A stretch of DNA of 34,846 nucleotides, from assembly GCA_025360455.1 (NCBI GenBank), contig JANYCF010000034.1, positions 1-34,846 of the forward strand. Direction: 5' to 3'. The translations under genes and the position numbers were made by a program. Source of the stretch: Opitutaceae bacterium (GTDB taxonomy: Bacteria > Verrucomicrobiota > Verrucomicrobiia > Opitutales > Opitutaceae). Below the pieces are notes generated by a model, which saw nothing but the letters and a program-made list of their open reading frames with translations, was not told where the DNA came from and did not search any database. Shown here piece by piece: positions 11,732-21,984 of the stretch. Position 1 is the first letter of the stretch; the number at the start of each line of letters is the position of its first letter.

Positions 11732-12883
11732 ATGAATCCCGCAACTGAACTCACCGAGCGTCAGGCGTTCATGATCATGAATGATCTGCCCAACATCGGC
11801 CCGATCACGCTCAATCGTTTGCTCGAGGAATTCGGCGGCGATCCGCGCGAAATTCTCTCCTCCAACAAACGCCGGCTCGAATCCGTGCGCGGCGTTGGGC
11901 CGGAAACGAGCGCGGCTTTGCTCGCTTGGCGCACGCATTTCGATCTCGCTCGCGAAGAGGATCGGATTGCGAAAGCAGGCGCGTCCTTCATCACCCCGCG
12001 CGACGAAGGTTACCCGCGCATGCTAAAGGAAATTAACGATCCGCCCATCGGGCTTTATCGAAAGGGCGGCTACTTGTTCGGTCAGCCGTGTATCGCCGTA
12101 GTCGGTAGTCGGCGCATGACGCTCTATGGCCAGTCGGTCGCGAAAAAACTCGGCGCGGATCTCGCGCGGCTTGGATTCTGCGTCGTGAGCGGGCTGGCGC
12201 GCGGCATCGATACGGCGGCGCACGAAGGCGCGTTGTCCGTGGGCGGCAAGACGGCAGCGGTGCTGGGCTGCGGCATTGATATCGTTTACCCGCCGGAGAA
12301 TCTTGATCTCTACCGGCGCATTGCCGAGACCGGCGCGGTGCTGTCGGAATTTCCCTTCGGTCGCAAAGCCGACAAGCAAACTTTTCCGATGCGCAATCGC
12401 GTCGTCTCCGGCATGAGCGAAGCCGTGGTCGTGGTGGAGAGCGATGTCAGCGGCGGCGCGATGATCACTGCACGTTTCGCCGGCGAGCAGGGCCGGCTGC
12501 TCTACGCGGTACCCGGCCGGATCGACCAGTCGAGCAGTGCCGGGTGTCATCAACTCATCCGCGATGGCGCCACGTTGCTCACGAGCGTCGACGATATTCT
12601 CAATGAGCTGAACTACCTCGATGGCCTCCGCCCTGCGCCGATCCCGCCGAAAGACGGCGTGGAAGGTTTGGATTTTAGTGAAGATACACGCGGCACACTG
12701 CACGGGGCCGAGCAACAAATCGCCGAGTGTTTTCGCGGTGGTAGTATCATGAGCATCGATGCGATCGCTGCAGCGACCAGTCTACCGTCGCCCGAAGTCT
12801 CCGCGACGCTCATGTTGCTCGAATTAAAGAAAGTGGTCGTGAAGCGCGCCGACGGAACGTTCGAAGCGCGGCCGCGGAGTTAG
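11732..12883 (+). CDS. dprA: DNA-processing protein DprA
   Basis: IAVVGSRRMTLYGQSVAKKLGADLARLGFCVVSGLARGIDTAAHEGAL, GCGIDIVYPPENLDLY, SEFPFGRKADKQTFPMRNRVVSGMSEAVVVVESDVSGGAMITARFAGEQGRLLYAVPG. Start trimmed downstream of the REP. Confidence 0.95.
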   Translation: MNPATELTERQAFMIMNDLPNIGPITLNRLLEEFGGDPREILSSNKRRLESVRGVGPETSAALLAWRTHFDLAREEDRIAKAGASFITPRDEGYPRMLKEINDPPIGLYRKGGYLFGQPCIAVVGSRRMTLYGQSVAKKLGADLARLGFCVVSGLARGIDTAAHEGALSVGGKTAAVLGCGIDIVYPPENLDLYRRIAETGAVLSEFPFGRKADKQTFPMRNRVVSGMSEAVVVVESDVSGGAMITARFAGEQGRLLYAVPGRIDQSSSAGCHQLIRDGATLLTSVDDILNELNYLDGLRPAPIPPKDGVEGLDFSEDTRGTLHGAEQQIAECFRGGSIMSIDAIAAATSLPSPEVSATLMLLELKKVVVKRADGTFEARPRS

Positions 12884-12892
12884 AGGGGTTTC

Positions 12893-12964
12893 AAGGGTGG
12901 GGCGCGACGGCTGGGCGCGGTGTAACATCATTCGCGGCGGTCCCAGCGGTCCCGCCCTCCCTTA
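12893..12964. repeat. Imperfect REP-like inverted repeat between convergent dprA and HIT genes
   Basis: aagggtggggcgcgacggctggg pairs imperfectly with tcccagcggtcccgccctccctt. Confidence 0.5.
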
Positions 12965-12984
12965 AGATAGATACTGCTCTGTTC

Positions 12985-13326
12985 TCAGCCCGGCGGCCAG
13001 GCGAAGGGACGTTGGCCGAGGAGATGGACGTGCAGGTGCGGGACGCTTTCGCCACCGTCGCGGCCGTTGTTGATCACGAGGCGGTAGCCGGATTCGGCGA
13101 TGCCGAGTTTTTTCGCGAGGGCCGCGGCGGTGAGGAGGAGGTGGCCGAGCGTGGCTTGATCAGCGGGCGTGGCTTCGCCTACTCGGGGAATCAGTTTCTT
13201 CGGGATGACGAGCACGTGCACCGGCGACTGTGGATTGATATCATGGATGGCGATGCAGAGGTCGTCTTCGTGCGCGAGCTTGGCGGGTATCTCGCGGTCG
13301 ATGATTTTCTGGAAGAGAGTTTTCAT
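12985..13326 (-). CDS. HIT family (histidine triad) protein
   Basis: MKTLFQKIIDREIPAKLAHEDDLCIAIHDINPQSPVHVLVIPKK...HLHVHLLGQRPFAWPPG; start trimmed to the ATG at 13326. Confidence 0.95.
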   Translation of the reverse strand: MKTLFQKIIDREIPAKLAHEDDLCIAIHDINPQSPVHVLVIPKKLIPRVGEATPADQATLGHLLLTAAALAKKLGIAESGYRLVINNGRDGGESVPHLHVHLLGQRPFAWPPG

Positions 13327-13447
13327 GGGGAAGTAGTGGGTAGACCCAAAGGGCTGAATGACTGAAGGGCTGACTTGGGTGGATTTAATCTGGGTGGTGG
13401 TGGGCTGTTCACTATGCTCGCTACTCACTACCCACTACTCGCTACTA
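13327..13447. repeat. Inverted GTAGTGGGTAG / CTACTCGCTACTC repeat arms
   Basis: gaagtagtgggtag at about 13330 versus gctcgctactcactacccactactcgctactac at about 13416-13447. Confidence 0.5.
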
Positions 13448-13945
13448 CAAAAACAGCAGGTTCACGTTCGCGGTGCGGCGGGTGCGGGCGGCGGTGAGTT
13501 CGCGGAGGAGGGTGAGGGTGTCGTCGTAAGCGAGACGGCGTTTCTCGGTCCAACGCCGGTCCGGCGGACAATGCGCGAGGCGCAGATTGGTTACGAGGAT
13601 GGTGGACTCGGGGAAGGTCGCGAGTTGCTTGAGGCCTTGCATTAGGCCGGCGCGAGCGAAGAGCGGCGAGGCTCCGGTGTCATCGGCGGCGGCGTCGAAA
13701 TGATAAAAGCCGTGCTTCGGTTGCGCGGAGCAGAGTCGTTCGAATAATTTGGCGGCGGCGGCGACGAAGGCGGGGTCGTGGGGCTCGACGGCTTGCCCAT
13801 CGGCCGGCGTGTTGCCCAAGGCTTCATCGAGATCGGTGGTGATGGCGGCGTCGATTTGCTCGGCGAGGTAGAGATCGCTGCCGGTGAGTGGCGCGAAGAG
13901 GGAATTTAAAAAATGCAGGCGGCGCAGTTTGGGCGAGCGCGTCAT
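13445..13945 (-). CDS. Hypothetical protein
   Basis: 166-aa ORF with no motif I recognise; lies between other minus-strand genes. Confidence 0.6.
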   Translation of the reverse strand: MTRSPKLRRLHFLNSLFAPLTGSDLYLAEQIDAAITTDLDEALGNTPADGQAVEPHDPAFVAAAAKLFERLCSAQPKHGFYHFDAAADDTGASPLFARAGLMQGLKQLATFPESTILVTNLRLAHCPPDRRWTEKRRLAYDDTLTLLRELTAARTRRTANVNLLFL

Positions 13946-13990
13946 GGGTGATCAGTTTGAAACGTGAAGGAGGCGTTTCGCGCGGATGAG

Positions 13991-14050
13991 TGTAGGAGCG
14001 GCTTTATGCCGCGATTCGGTGATTTATCGCGGCATAAAGCCGCTCTTACA
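13991..14050. repeat. REP pair, family B
   Basis: tGTAGgagcggctttatgccgcgattcggtgatttatcgcggcataaagccgctcttaca. Confidence 0.85.
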
Positions 14051-14066
14051 GTAAGAGGGAAAAGAG

Positions 14067-14525
14067 TCACTTCTTGGTCTTGGAGAGGCTGGTGATTTCG
14101 TCGACGAATTCGGAGACGTCGCGGAATTCTTTATACACGCTGGCGAAGCGGACGTAGGCGACCTGATCCATCTTGCGGAGGCGTTGCATGACGTGTTCAC
14201 CGATGGCGCTCGTTGGCACTTGGCTTTCGTAGCGGGCTTCGACGGCGTCGATCACATCCTCGACGAGCATGGAAATCTGCTCGGTGTCGATGGGGCGCTT
14301 ATGGCAGGCGGCGCGGACGGCGTTGATGAGCTTTTCGCGGATGAAGGGTTCCTGGCGACCGTCGCGTTTGACGATGACAATGGTGTCGCGGACAAACTCC
14401 TCGTTGGTGGTGAAGCGGTGGCTGCACTCGAGGCATTCGCGGCGGCGGCGGATGGAATTTCCGTCGCGGGCGATGCGGGAATCGATCACCTTGTCTTCAA
14501 TGGAAGTGCACTTGGGGCAGCGCAT
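14067..14525 (-). CDS. nrdR: Transcriptional repressor NrdR
   Basis: MRCPKCTSIEDKVIDSRIARDGNSIRRRRECLECSHRFTTNEEF zinc ribbon plus ATP-cone region. Confidence 0.97.
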   Translation of the reverse strand: MRCPKCTSIEDKVIDSRIARDGNSIRRRRECLECSHRFTTNEEFVRDTIVIVKRDGRQEPFIREKLINAVRAACHKRPIDTEQISMLVEDVIDAVEARYESQVPTSAIGEHVMQRLRKMDQVAYVRFASVYKEFRDVSEFVDEITSLSKTKK

Positions 14526-14545
14526 GGGGGGGCGGAAGAAGTAGC

Positions 14546-14652
14546 GGGTAGTGAGTAGCGGGAGGAAGAAGGAGCGAGTGGGGCGGAAGGGAGATGGCGT
14601 CTTGGGTCTTGGGTTTCGATGCTCACTACTCGCTACTCGATGCTCGCTACTA
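14546..14652. repeat. Inverted GTAGCGGGTAGTGAGTAG / CTCACTACTCGCTACTC repeat arms
   Basis: gtagcgggtagtgagtagcggg upstream of nrdR versus ctcactactcgctactcgatgctcgctactat near 14621-14652; same motif as 8770-8810 and 13416-13447. Confidence 0.5.
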
Positions 14653-14659
14653 TATCGGC

Positions 14660-15226
14660 CTAGGTCAGGGCGAGGAAGTTTTTGAAAAACTGCATGCCGT
14701 CCTGCGTCGCGATAGATTCGGGATGGAACTGCACGCCCCAGATCGGAAATTCCTTGTGGCGGAGGCCCATGATTTCGCCCTCGACGGTGTCGGCGGTGAT
14801 TTCGAGGCAGTCGGGCAATGAGGAACGTTCGACGAGCAGAGAGTGGTAGCGGGTGGCTTGGAAGGGATCGGGCAGGCCCTTGAAAACGTCGGTGCCGCGG
14901 TGTTTGACCGGGGAAATCTTCCCGTGCATGAGGCGGCCGGCGCGGACGACTTTGCCGCCGTAGTATTGGCCCATAGCTTGATGGCCGAGGCAGACGCCGA
15001 AAATGGGTTTTTTGCCGCCGAAGGTCTTGAAAATATCGAGGCTGATGCCGGCTTCGGTGGGGGTGCAGGGCCCGGGGGAAATGACGATGCGGTCCGGATT
15101 CAGGCGTTCGGCGGCGGCGGGGGTGAGCTCGTCGTTGCGAAAGACGCGCATTTCCACGCCGAGCTGGCCCAAATATTGGACAATATTGTAGGTGAAGGAG
15201 TCGTAGTTATCGATGACCAGAAGCAC
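14660..15226 (-). CDS. trpG/pabA: Glutamine amidotransferase, anthranilate/aminodeoxychorismate synthase component II
   Basis: (GTG)[22 protein letters not shown]...[14 protein letters not shown]...[16 protein letters not shown]...[15 protein letters not shown] start inferred. Confidence 0.9.
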   Translation of the reverse strand: MLLVIDNYDSFTYNIVQYLGQLGVEMRVFRNDELTPAAAERLNPDRIVISPGPCTPTEAGISLDIFKTFGGKKPIFGVCLGHQAMGQYYGGKVVRAGRLMHGKISPVKHRGTDVFKGLPDPFQATRYHSLLVERSSLPDCLEITADTVEGEIMGLRHKEFPIWGVQFHPESIATQDGMQFFKNFLALT

Positions 15227-15351
15227 GCTTTGTGGATACTCGGTATTTGACAGGGGGGTCAAGCCCGCGGGTAGGGTAGTGTTGTCAGCGCGAGACTGAC
15301 GGGGTCGGGCGTGGCCGCCGAGGCTTATGCCCTCGACGCGATCCAGCTTCT

Positions 15352-15386
15352 GGATTGCTTCGTCGCTGCCGCTCCTCGCAATGACA
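15352..15386. repeat. Short dispersed repeat of the GGATTGCTTCGTCG...CTCCTCGCAATGAC type
   Basis: ggattgcttcgtcgctgccgctcctcgcaatgaca in the pabA/tgt divergent spacer; translates to [12 protein letters not shown] in a spurious N-terminal extension. Confidence 0.6.
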
Positions 15387-15394
15387 AAATCTCC

Positions 15395-16540
15395 ATGCCC
15401 GATCACTTTCAGCTCTTAAACACCGATACAGCCACGGCGGCTCGCCGCGGGCGGCTGCAGACGTTGCACGGGGTGGTGGAGACGCCGATCTTCATGCCGG
15501 TCGGCACCCAGGGGACGGTCAAGGCCATGACACCCGCGCAAATTAGTGAAGTGGGCGCGCAGATTATTCTTGGTAATACTTACCATTTGAACCTGCGACC
15601 CGGTTCGGAGTTGGTCCGGGAATTGGGTGGGTTGCATAAGTTCATGGGCTGGGACGGCCCGATTTTGACGGATAGCGGCGGGTTTCAGGTTTTTAGTTTG
15701 GCGAAGCTGCGCGACATTCAGGAGGACGGTATCGCGTTTCAGTCGCACATCGACGGGGCGAAACTGTTTCTCGGCCCACGCGAAGTGATGACGATTCAGG
15801 CCAATCTCGGTTCGGATATTGCGATGGTGATCGACGAATGTCCGCCATGGCCGTGTACGCGCGAGGAATGTCGGAAGGCGGTCGATCGCAGCTACCGTTG
15901 GGCGAAGCAGTGCAAGGAAATCGCGACAGATAACGGATTTTTGCCGAGCGGGCATCATGTGTTTGCCATCGTGCAAGGCTCGACCTTCGACGATCTGCGG
16001 CGCGAGGCGGCCGAGTCGTTGGCGGCGTTGGATTTTCCGGGTTATGCTGTGGGCGGAGTCAGCGTCGGCGAGCCCGAACCGGAGATGCTCAAGCAAGTGG
16101 GCGCCGCCACGCCCTTTTTGCCGGCCAACAAGCCGCGCTACACGATGGGGCTCGGCACGCCGCCGCAGATTTTGAAGATGATCGCACTCGGCGTGGACAT
16201 GTTTGACTGCGTGCATCCGACCCGCGTGGCGCGGAATGGCGCGGCCTTCACGCCCGATGGGTTGATCAATCTACGCAACGAACGCTATCGCTCCGACCCC
16301 AAGCCGCTAGTCGAGGGATTGAACAATTACACCGCACGTTTCTCCCGCGCCTACCTGCGCCATCTCGTGACGGCGAACGAAATTCTGGCGAGCACGCTCG
16401 TGACGATTCACAATGTGCACTTCTACCTCGACCTGATGGCTCAGGCTCGCGCGCATATCGAAGCGGGCGACTACGGCTCGTGGCACCGGGCATGGATCGA
16501 GCGGTATGAGGCGGGGGAGCGGGCTGTAGCAGGAGTCTGA
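15395..16540 (+). CDS. tgt: Queuine tRNA-ribosyltransferase
   Basis: [82 protein letters not shown]. Confidence 0.96.
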   Translation: MPDHFQLLNTDTATAARRGRLQTLHGVVETPIFMPVGTQGTVKAMTPAQISEVGAQIILGNTYHLNLRPGSELVRELGGLHKFMGWDGPILTDSGGFQVFSLAKLRDIQEDGIAFQSHIDGAKLFLGPREVMTIQANLGSDIAMVIDECPPWPCTREECRKAVDRSYRWAKQCKEIATDNGFLPSGHHVFAIVQGSTFDDLRREAAESLAALDFPGYAVGGVSVGEPEPEMLKQVGAATPFLPANKPRYTMGLGTPPQILKMIALGVDMFDCVHPTRVARNGAAFTPDGLINLRNERYRSDPKPLVEGLNNYTARFSRAYLRHLVTANEILASTLVTIHNVHFYLDLMAQARAHIEAGDYGSWHRAWIERYEAGERAVAGV

Positions 16541-16617
16541 TGGTGGCATTTGCAGACTCGCCAAGCCGCCCCACCTCACTTTCACTTTCGTCCTCACTCT
16601 TTCTTCTTCCTTTCTCC

Positions 16618-17544
<927 letters not shown>

Positions 17545-17553
17545 TTTTTCAGA

Positions 17554-17633
17554 AGGTGGAGCGACTTGCCCTCAAGGCGCTGGCCTGGGTTGCGCAGGCT
17601 CGAAAAACGCGTTGAGGGCAACGCGTTCCACCT
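17554..17633. repeat. REP pair, family C (GTGG head)
   Basis: aggtggagcgacttgccctcaaggcgc...aaaaacgcgttgagggcaacgcgttccacct. Confidence 0.85.
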
Positions 17634-17650
17634 AGGGATGACGCTTGGCG

Positions 17651-17678
17651 GGTGGAGCGCCTTGCCCTCAAGGCGCTT
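17651..17678 (+). repeat. Family C left arm immediately upstream of RAYT-1
   Basis: ggtggagcgccttgccctcaaggcgctt. Confidence 0.85.
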
Positions 17679-17711
17679 GTTTTGTTCGAGACGTTGTGAC
17701 ATCAGCCAGTA

Positions 17712-18158
17712 ATGGATTATCCGCAGCGCTTGCACCATGAAACGCCCGGATGGGTGAAAGAGGGTGCGTTGTTTCATGTGCGGTTGCGGGTGGCGCCCGA
17801 TCAGAATCGAGCACTTACGGAGACCGAGTTGTCGGCCAGCCTTTTAAAAGCAGCGGCAGCGTATCCCTTCAATGGTCACTGGTGGTGCGAATTGTTTCTG
17901 GTCATGCCCGATCACGTGCACGCTCTCTTGGTGTTTCCCCCCGAGACCGGCATGTCACTTGTGATTCGAAATTGGAAGCGTGGTGCGGCGCGCCTTCAGA
18001 GCGTATGTTGGCAGAATAATTTCTTTGATCATCGGATACGAAATGAGACTGAAGGGCGTGAAAAATGGGCGTATATTCGGCGCAATCCAGTGGTGAAGGG
18101 TCTGTGTGTGAAGGAAGAGGACTGGCCCCACCAGTGGGGCGCAGCATTGCAGCCGTAG
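17712..18158 (+). CDS. REP-associated tyrosine transposase (RAYT-1, Y1_Tnp family)
   Basis: HUH-type MPDHVHALL motif; C-terminal WAYIRRNPVVKGL with candidate catalytic Tyr; bracketed by family C REP arms. Confidence 0.88.
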   Translation: MDYPQRLHHETPGWVKEGALFHVRLRVAPDQNRALTETELSASLLKAAAAYPFNGHWWCELFLVMPDHVHALLVFPPETGMSLVIRNWKRGAARLQSVCWQNNFFDHRIRNETEGREKWAYIRRNPVVKGLCVKEEDWPHQWGAALQP

Positions 18159-18162
18159 CGAA

Positions 18163-18193
18163 AAAAACGCGTTGAGGGCAACGCGTTCCACCT
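18163..18193 (-). repeat. Family C right arm immediately downstream of RAYT-1
   Basis: aaaaaacgcgttgagggcaacgcgttccacct, matching the right arm of 17554-17633. Confidence 0.85.
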
Positions 18194-18222
18194 GCGGAAA
18201 GTAGCGTCTGACGAGAGAGGCC

Positions 18223-19131
18223 TCAGCTCCCGCTGGCCATCCACTGGCCTTGCCCTTGTGACTGCGATTGTCCGGTGAATTTTTCGGCTACTTTCGTGAC
18301 CAAAACGTCGACTGTCATCTTCCTTCGATCGGTGCCGCGGTAGGTGCCTTTGAGCGGAGAAACGTCGGCGTAGTCGCGACCAGACGCGACTTTGACGTGA
18401 TGGCCTGCGACCGATTGCGCGTTGGTGGGATCGAGTCCGCACCAGCCGTGGCCGGGCACGTGTACTTCGACCCACGCGTGGCTGGCTTGCGCGCCTATGA
18501 GCTGATCGGCCGGACCGTTGTACAGATAGCCGCTGATATAGCGGGCGGGAATTTTAAGCGCGCGGCAATAGCCGAGCATGACATGCGCGAAATCCTGGCA
18601 GACACCGTGTTTCGCCTTAAGGACTTCGCGCATGTGCGTGTGCACATGAGTCGAGGCGGGCTGGTAATGAAATTCGCGATGGATGGTGTGCATGATGGCT
18701 TGCGCGACTTGCCAGACATCAGATTGGCCGCCGGCCGCCCCCAAGGCCAGACGCTCGGTTTCAGGCGTGATCTCCACATAAGTACTGGCCGGGATAAATT
18801 CATAACAGCCATCCAGCATCATGCTTTTGCTGAGATCGGTCATCGGGGCTGTCGCGGCCGTGGACAGGAGTGCGGGGGTGTCCGTGGTGGTCACCGTGGA
18901 CAGAGCGGAAACAACCAGTTCGAGATGGGGCGGATTGATCTCGAACAGATGGACGGTGTTGGAGTGGAAATCCAGGTAGTGGGAAATCTTGGGGTTCGGC
19001 GTGATCTGCAGTTTGAAGTCGTGCAGGGTCTGTCGGGAGTCGCCCGCCGGCTGGAGCCTCGCCTCATTGAAACTCTCCCGCACCGCGCTAGCGTACTCGT
19101 AGCGCGTGCGGTGGGATATATTTAATTTCAT
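18223..19131 (-). CDS. Transglutaminase-like family protein (TG-1)
   Basis: MKLNISHRTRYEYASAVRESFNEARL; catalytic-triad regions HGVCQDFAHVML, ASHAWVEVHVPGHGW, GLDPTN; start overlaps the upstream gene stop (ATGA). Confidence 0.93.
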   Translation of the reverse strand: MKLNISHRTRYEYASAVRESFNEARLQPAGDSRQTLHDFKLQITPNPKISHYLDFHSNTVHLFEINPPHLELVVSALSTVTTTDTPALLSTAATAPMTDLSKSMMLDGCYEFIPASTYVEITPETERLALGAAGGQSDVWQVAQAIMHTIHREFHYQPASTHVHTHMREVLKAKHGVCQDFAHVMLGYCRALKIPARYISGYLYNGPADQLIGAQASHAWVEVHVPGHGWCGLDPTNAQSVAGHHVKVASGRDYADVSPLKGTYRGTDRRKMTVDVLVTKVAEKFTGQSQSQGQGQWMASGS

Positions 19132-20174
19132 GGGGCGGAGGGAGCGGACGAACAGGCGCACTGTTGTTGCTGTTCCTCCTGTTGCCGCAGCTCGTAATCT
19201 TCGAGCGTGTGGAAAGGTTGGAAAATGTACGCTTGGAAAAGGGCGCCGCCGACGGAATTCAGCTTGGTCTGCAGCTGATCAATGTAGCCGTGGAAACCGT
19301 GGTCAAAGACATCGGAGACGGAGCTGAAACTTAATTCGGCGAGCAGGCGGCCCGCGTGTTTTTCGGCGTCGTTGCCGAAGCTGTTGCCGGCCACACCGGA
19401 GATGCGGCGCAGGGCGGCGTCGGTGGCGGCGACGCAGAAACGGACGGAGCGGGGGAAGTCTTCTGAGAGGAGAAGGAAATCGGCCACGAGCGCCGGTTGG
19501 ACCTCCGCGCCATGGCGGGCTTTATAGGCATCCCACGCACTGCAGGAGCGGAGCACCGCAGACCAGCCGAGGACATCCTCTTGGCTGGCGGCAGCGGGGG
19601 CGCCGCGCTCGGGGACGGAGGCGTGACGGACGTCGAGGATGCGCGACGTTTTGTCGGCGCGTTCCAGAAAGCAGCCGGCTTGCATGAAATTCCAGCCTTC
19701 GTTGCGCACGACCGTGGAGTTGGCGAGGCCTTGGAGCAGCAGGGAGCTGTTCTTAACTTCCTGGAAAAATTCGTGAGGACTGGAGCGCCAGATGGTGCGT
19801 GCGCGGGATGAGTGCACATGCAGATAAAGCCGGTTTAGCTCCTCCCAGAATTCGCTGGTGAGCTGATCGCGCACCATGCGGGCATTTTCCCGTGCCTGGG
19901 CGATGGAGGAAACGATGGAGTTGGGATTCTCCGATTGGAGGACGAGAAACTCTGTCACGTTGTCGCCGGTGGCGCGTTCATGGAGCGATTTGAACATCTC
20001 CTCGTCGCCGGTGCTTTCGAGAATGGGCATCCAGTGGGCGGCAAGCGCTTCATCGTCGATGCGGCGATAATCAAGGAGGAGCTGGAGATTCACATCGACG
20101 AGTCGCGCGGTGTTATCGGCGCGCTCGATGTAGCGACTCATCCAGTAGAGGGAATTGGCGACGCGACTCAGCAT
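19128..20174 (-). CDS. Alpha-E domain-containing protein
   Basis: MLSRVANSLYWMSRYIERADNTARLVDVNLQLLLDY...FLERADKTSRILDVRH. Confidence 0.92.
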   Translation of the reverse strand: MLSRVANSLYWMSRYIERADNTARLVDVNLQLLLDYRRIDDEALAAHWMPILESTGDEEMFKSLHERATGDNVTEFLVLQSENPNSIVSSIAQARENARMVRDQLTSEFWEELNRLYLHVHSSRARTIWRSSPHEFFQEVKNSSLLLQGLANSTVVRNEGWNFMQAGCFLERADKTSRILDVRHASVPERGAPAAASQEDVLGWSAVLRSCSAWDAYKARHGAEVQPALVADFLLLSEDFPRSVRFCVAATDAALRRISGVAGNSFGNDAEKHAGRLLAELSFSSVSDVFDHGFHGYIDQLQTKLNSVGGALFQAYIFQPFHTLEDYELRQQEEQQQQCACSSAPSAP

Positions 20175-20235
20175 GAAAGGGGGAGATTATTTTCGGTGGG
20201 ACAGAGAGCACGAAGTTGATTTCGTCCCGTTAACC

Positions 20236-20294
20236 GGAGGAGCGGCTTTACGCCGCGACCACACATTTTGTCGCGGCATAAAGCCGCTCCTACC
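20236..20294. repeat. REP pair, family B
   Basis: ggaggagcggctttacgccgcgaccacacattttgtcgcggcataaagccgctcctacc. Confidence 0.85.
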
Positions 20295-20330
20295 GTGAGT
20301 GGTGATGATGGACGCATGGGTGGCAGGAAA

Positions 20331-21821
20331 TTATTCGTTGCCGTAGAGCACCCAGGTTTCCTTGCTGCCGCCGCCTTGGGAGGAGTTGACGACCATGGAG
20401 CCTTTGCGGAGCGCTACGCGGGTGAGTCCGCCGGGAATCACCACGGGTTTTTCGCCATAGAGAATAAAGGGCCGCAGATCGATGTGGCGCCCGGCAAAGC
20501 CCTCGCCATCGAAATGCGTCGGGTGGCGTGAGAGTGAGATCATCGGCTGGCCGACGTAATTCCGCGGATCGGCCAAAATGCGTTTGCGGAAATCGTCACG
20601 CTCGGCCTGCGTCGCGTGCGGGCCCATGAGCATGCCGTAACCGCCGGCTTCGTTCGCGGCTTTCACCACGAGTTTGTCGAGATTCTCAATCATATACTGT
20701 TTGTCCGATTCCTCGCTGGCCAAATAGGTCTCCACGTTCGGGATCAGCGGCTCTTGGCCGAGGTAGTACTTGATGATGCGCGGGACGAAATAATACATGA
20801 CCTTGTCGTCCGCCACGCCGGTGCCGATGGAGTTGGCGAGCGAGACGGTGCCGGCGCGATAGGCGTTGACCAAGCCGGGGACACCGAGCGCGGAGTCGCG
20901 CCGAAAGACAGTCGGGTCGAGAAAATCATCGTCGATGCGGCGGTAAACGACGTGGACCGGACGGAGTCCTTTGGTCGTGCGCATGTAGAGATGCTGATCG
21001 CGGACGACGAGATCTCGGCCTTCGACGATATCGATACCCATCTGGCGGGCGAGGTACGTGTGCTCGAAATAGGCGGAGTTGGCCGAGCCGGGAGTGAGCA
21101 GCACGACGGTGGGATCAGCCACGCCCGCAGGCGCCACATGACGCAGCATCTTCAGCAATTCGTCAGGATAATGGTCCACCGGCCGCACGCCGTAGGATTC
21201 GTAGATTTCCGGGAACGTGCGTTTGAGGGCGCGGCGGTTTTCCAGGACGTAGCTGACGCCGGAAGGGCAACGCGCGTTATCTTCGAGCACCATGTACTGG
21301 CCTTTGTCGTCGCGGATGATGTCGGTGCCGCAGATATGAATATAAATATCCTTCGGCACTTTGAAGTTCACGAACTCGCGCCGAAAATGTTTCGCGGACA
21401 AAACATAGTGCGGCGGAATGGTGCCGTCGCGCAGGATGTGTTGTTCGTGGTAGATATCGTGCAGGAAAAGATTGAGCGCGGTGATGCGTTGAATGAGGCC
21501 GGCTTCGAGTTTCTCCCACTCCTGGGCGGGGATGATGCGCGGCACGAGATCGAAGGGGAACACGCGTTCGGCGCCTTGGGCATCGCCGTACACATTGAAG
21601 GTGATACCTTGGCGCAGGAAGGCCAGGTCTACGGACCGGCGCTTGGCATCGAAGGCCTCTTTGCCGACGCCGGCGAAGCGTTCCGCGTAGCGTTGGTAGT
21701 GGGGCCGCATGCGCTGATCAGGCCCCATCATTTCATCAAAAAATCCATCCGTCTTGTAGCCGGCGAACGGGTCTGGAGTGTCGGCCAAACCCGGGGGGAG
21801 AGGAGAGTTGTGGGTTACCAT
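20331..21821 (-). CDS. Circularly permuted ATP-grasp protein
   Basis: [50 protein letters not shown]...[42 protein letters not shown]. Confidence 0.93.
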   Translation of the reverse strand: MVTHNSPLPPGLADTPDPFAGYKTDGFFDEMMGPDQRMRPHYQRYAERFAGVGKEAFDAKRRSVDLAFLRQGITFNVYGDAQGAERVFPFDLVPRIIPAQEWEKLEAGLIQRITALNLFLHDIYHEQHILRDGTIPPHYVLSAKHFRREFVNFKVPKDIYIHICGTDIIRDDKGQYMVLEDNARCPSGVSYVLENRRALKRTFPEIYESYGVRPVDHYPDELLKMLRHVAPAGVADPTVVLLTPGSANSAYFEHTYLARQMGIDIVEGRDLVVRDQHLYMRTTKGLRPVHVVYRRIDDDFLDPTVFRRDSALGVPGLVNAYRAGTVSLANSIGTGVADDKVMYYFVPRIIKYYLGQEPLIPNVETYLASEESDKQYMIENLDKLVVKAANEAGGYGMLMGPHATQAERDDFRKRILADPRNYVGQPMISLSRHPTHFDGEGFAGRHIDLRPFILYGEKPVVIPGGLTRVALRKGSMVVNSSQGGGSKETWVLYGNE

Positions 21822-21886
21822 ACCTGATATTTAGCAGGCCCCGTGCTAGCTCTTGATCTATTTTGTCAAAATCAGGTGTTCTAAAC

Positions 21887-21956
21887 GGTGGAACCCGGCC
21901 TCTGGACGGGTTTTTATGGAGCATCGAACCAACCCGTCCAGAGGCCGGGTTCCACC
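21887..21956. repeat. Perfect inverted repeat, REP family D
   Basis: 26-bp perfect arms ggtggaacccggcctctggacgggtt / aacccgtccagaggccgggttccacc separated by 18 nt. Confidence 0.9.
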
Positions 21957-21984
21957 CAATGCAATTGCCTCGCAGGCAACGGGC

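Noticed and set aside
20616-21827. 403-aa plus-strand ORF opposite the ATP-grasp gene
   Set aside because: Antisense shadow of a confidently recognised gene; His/Asp/Glu/Val-rich composition typical of antisense translation.
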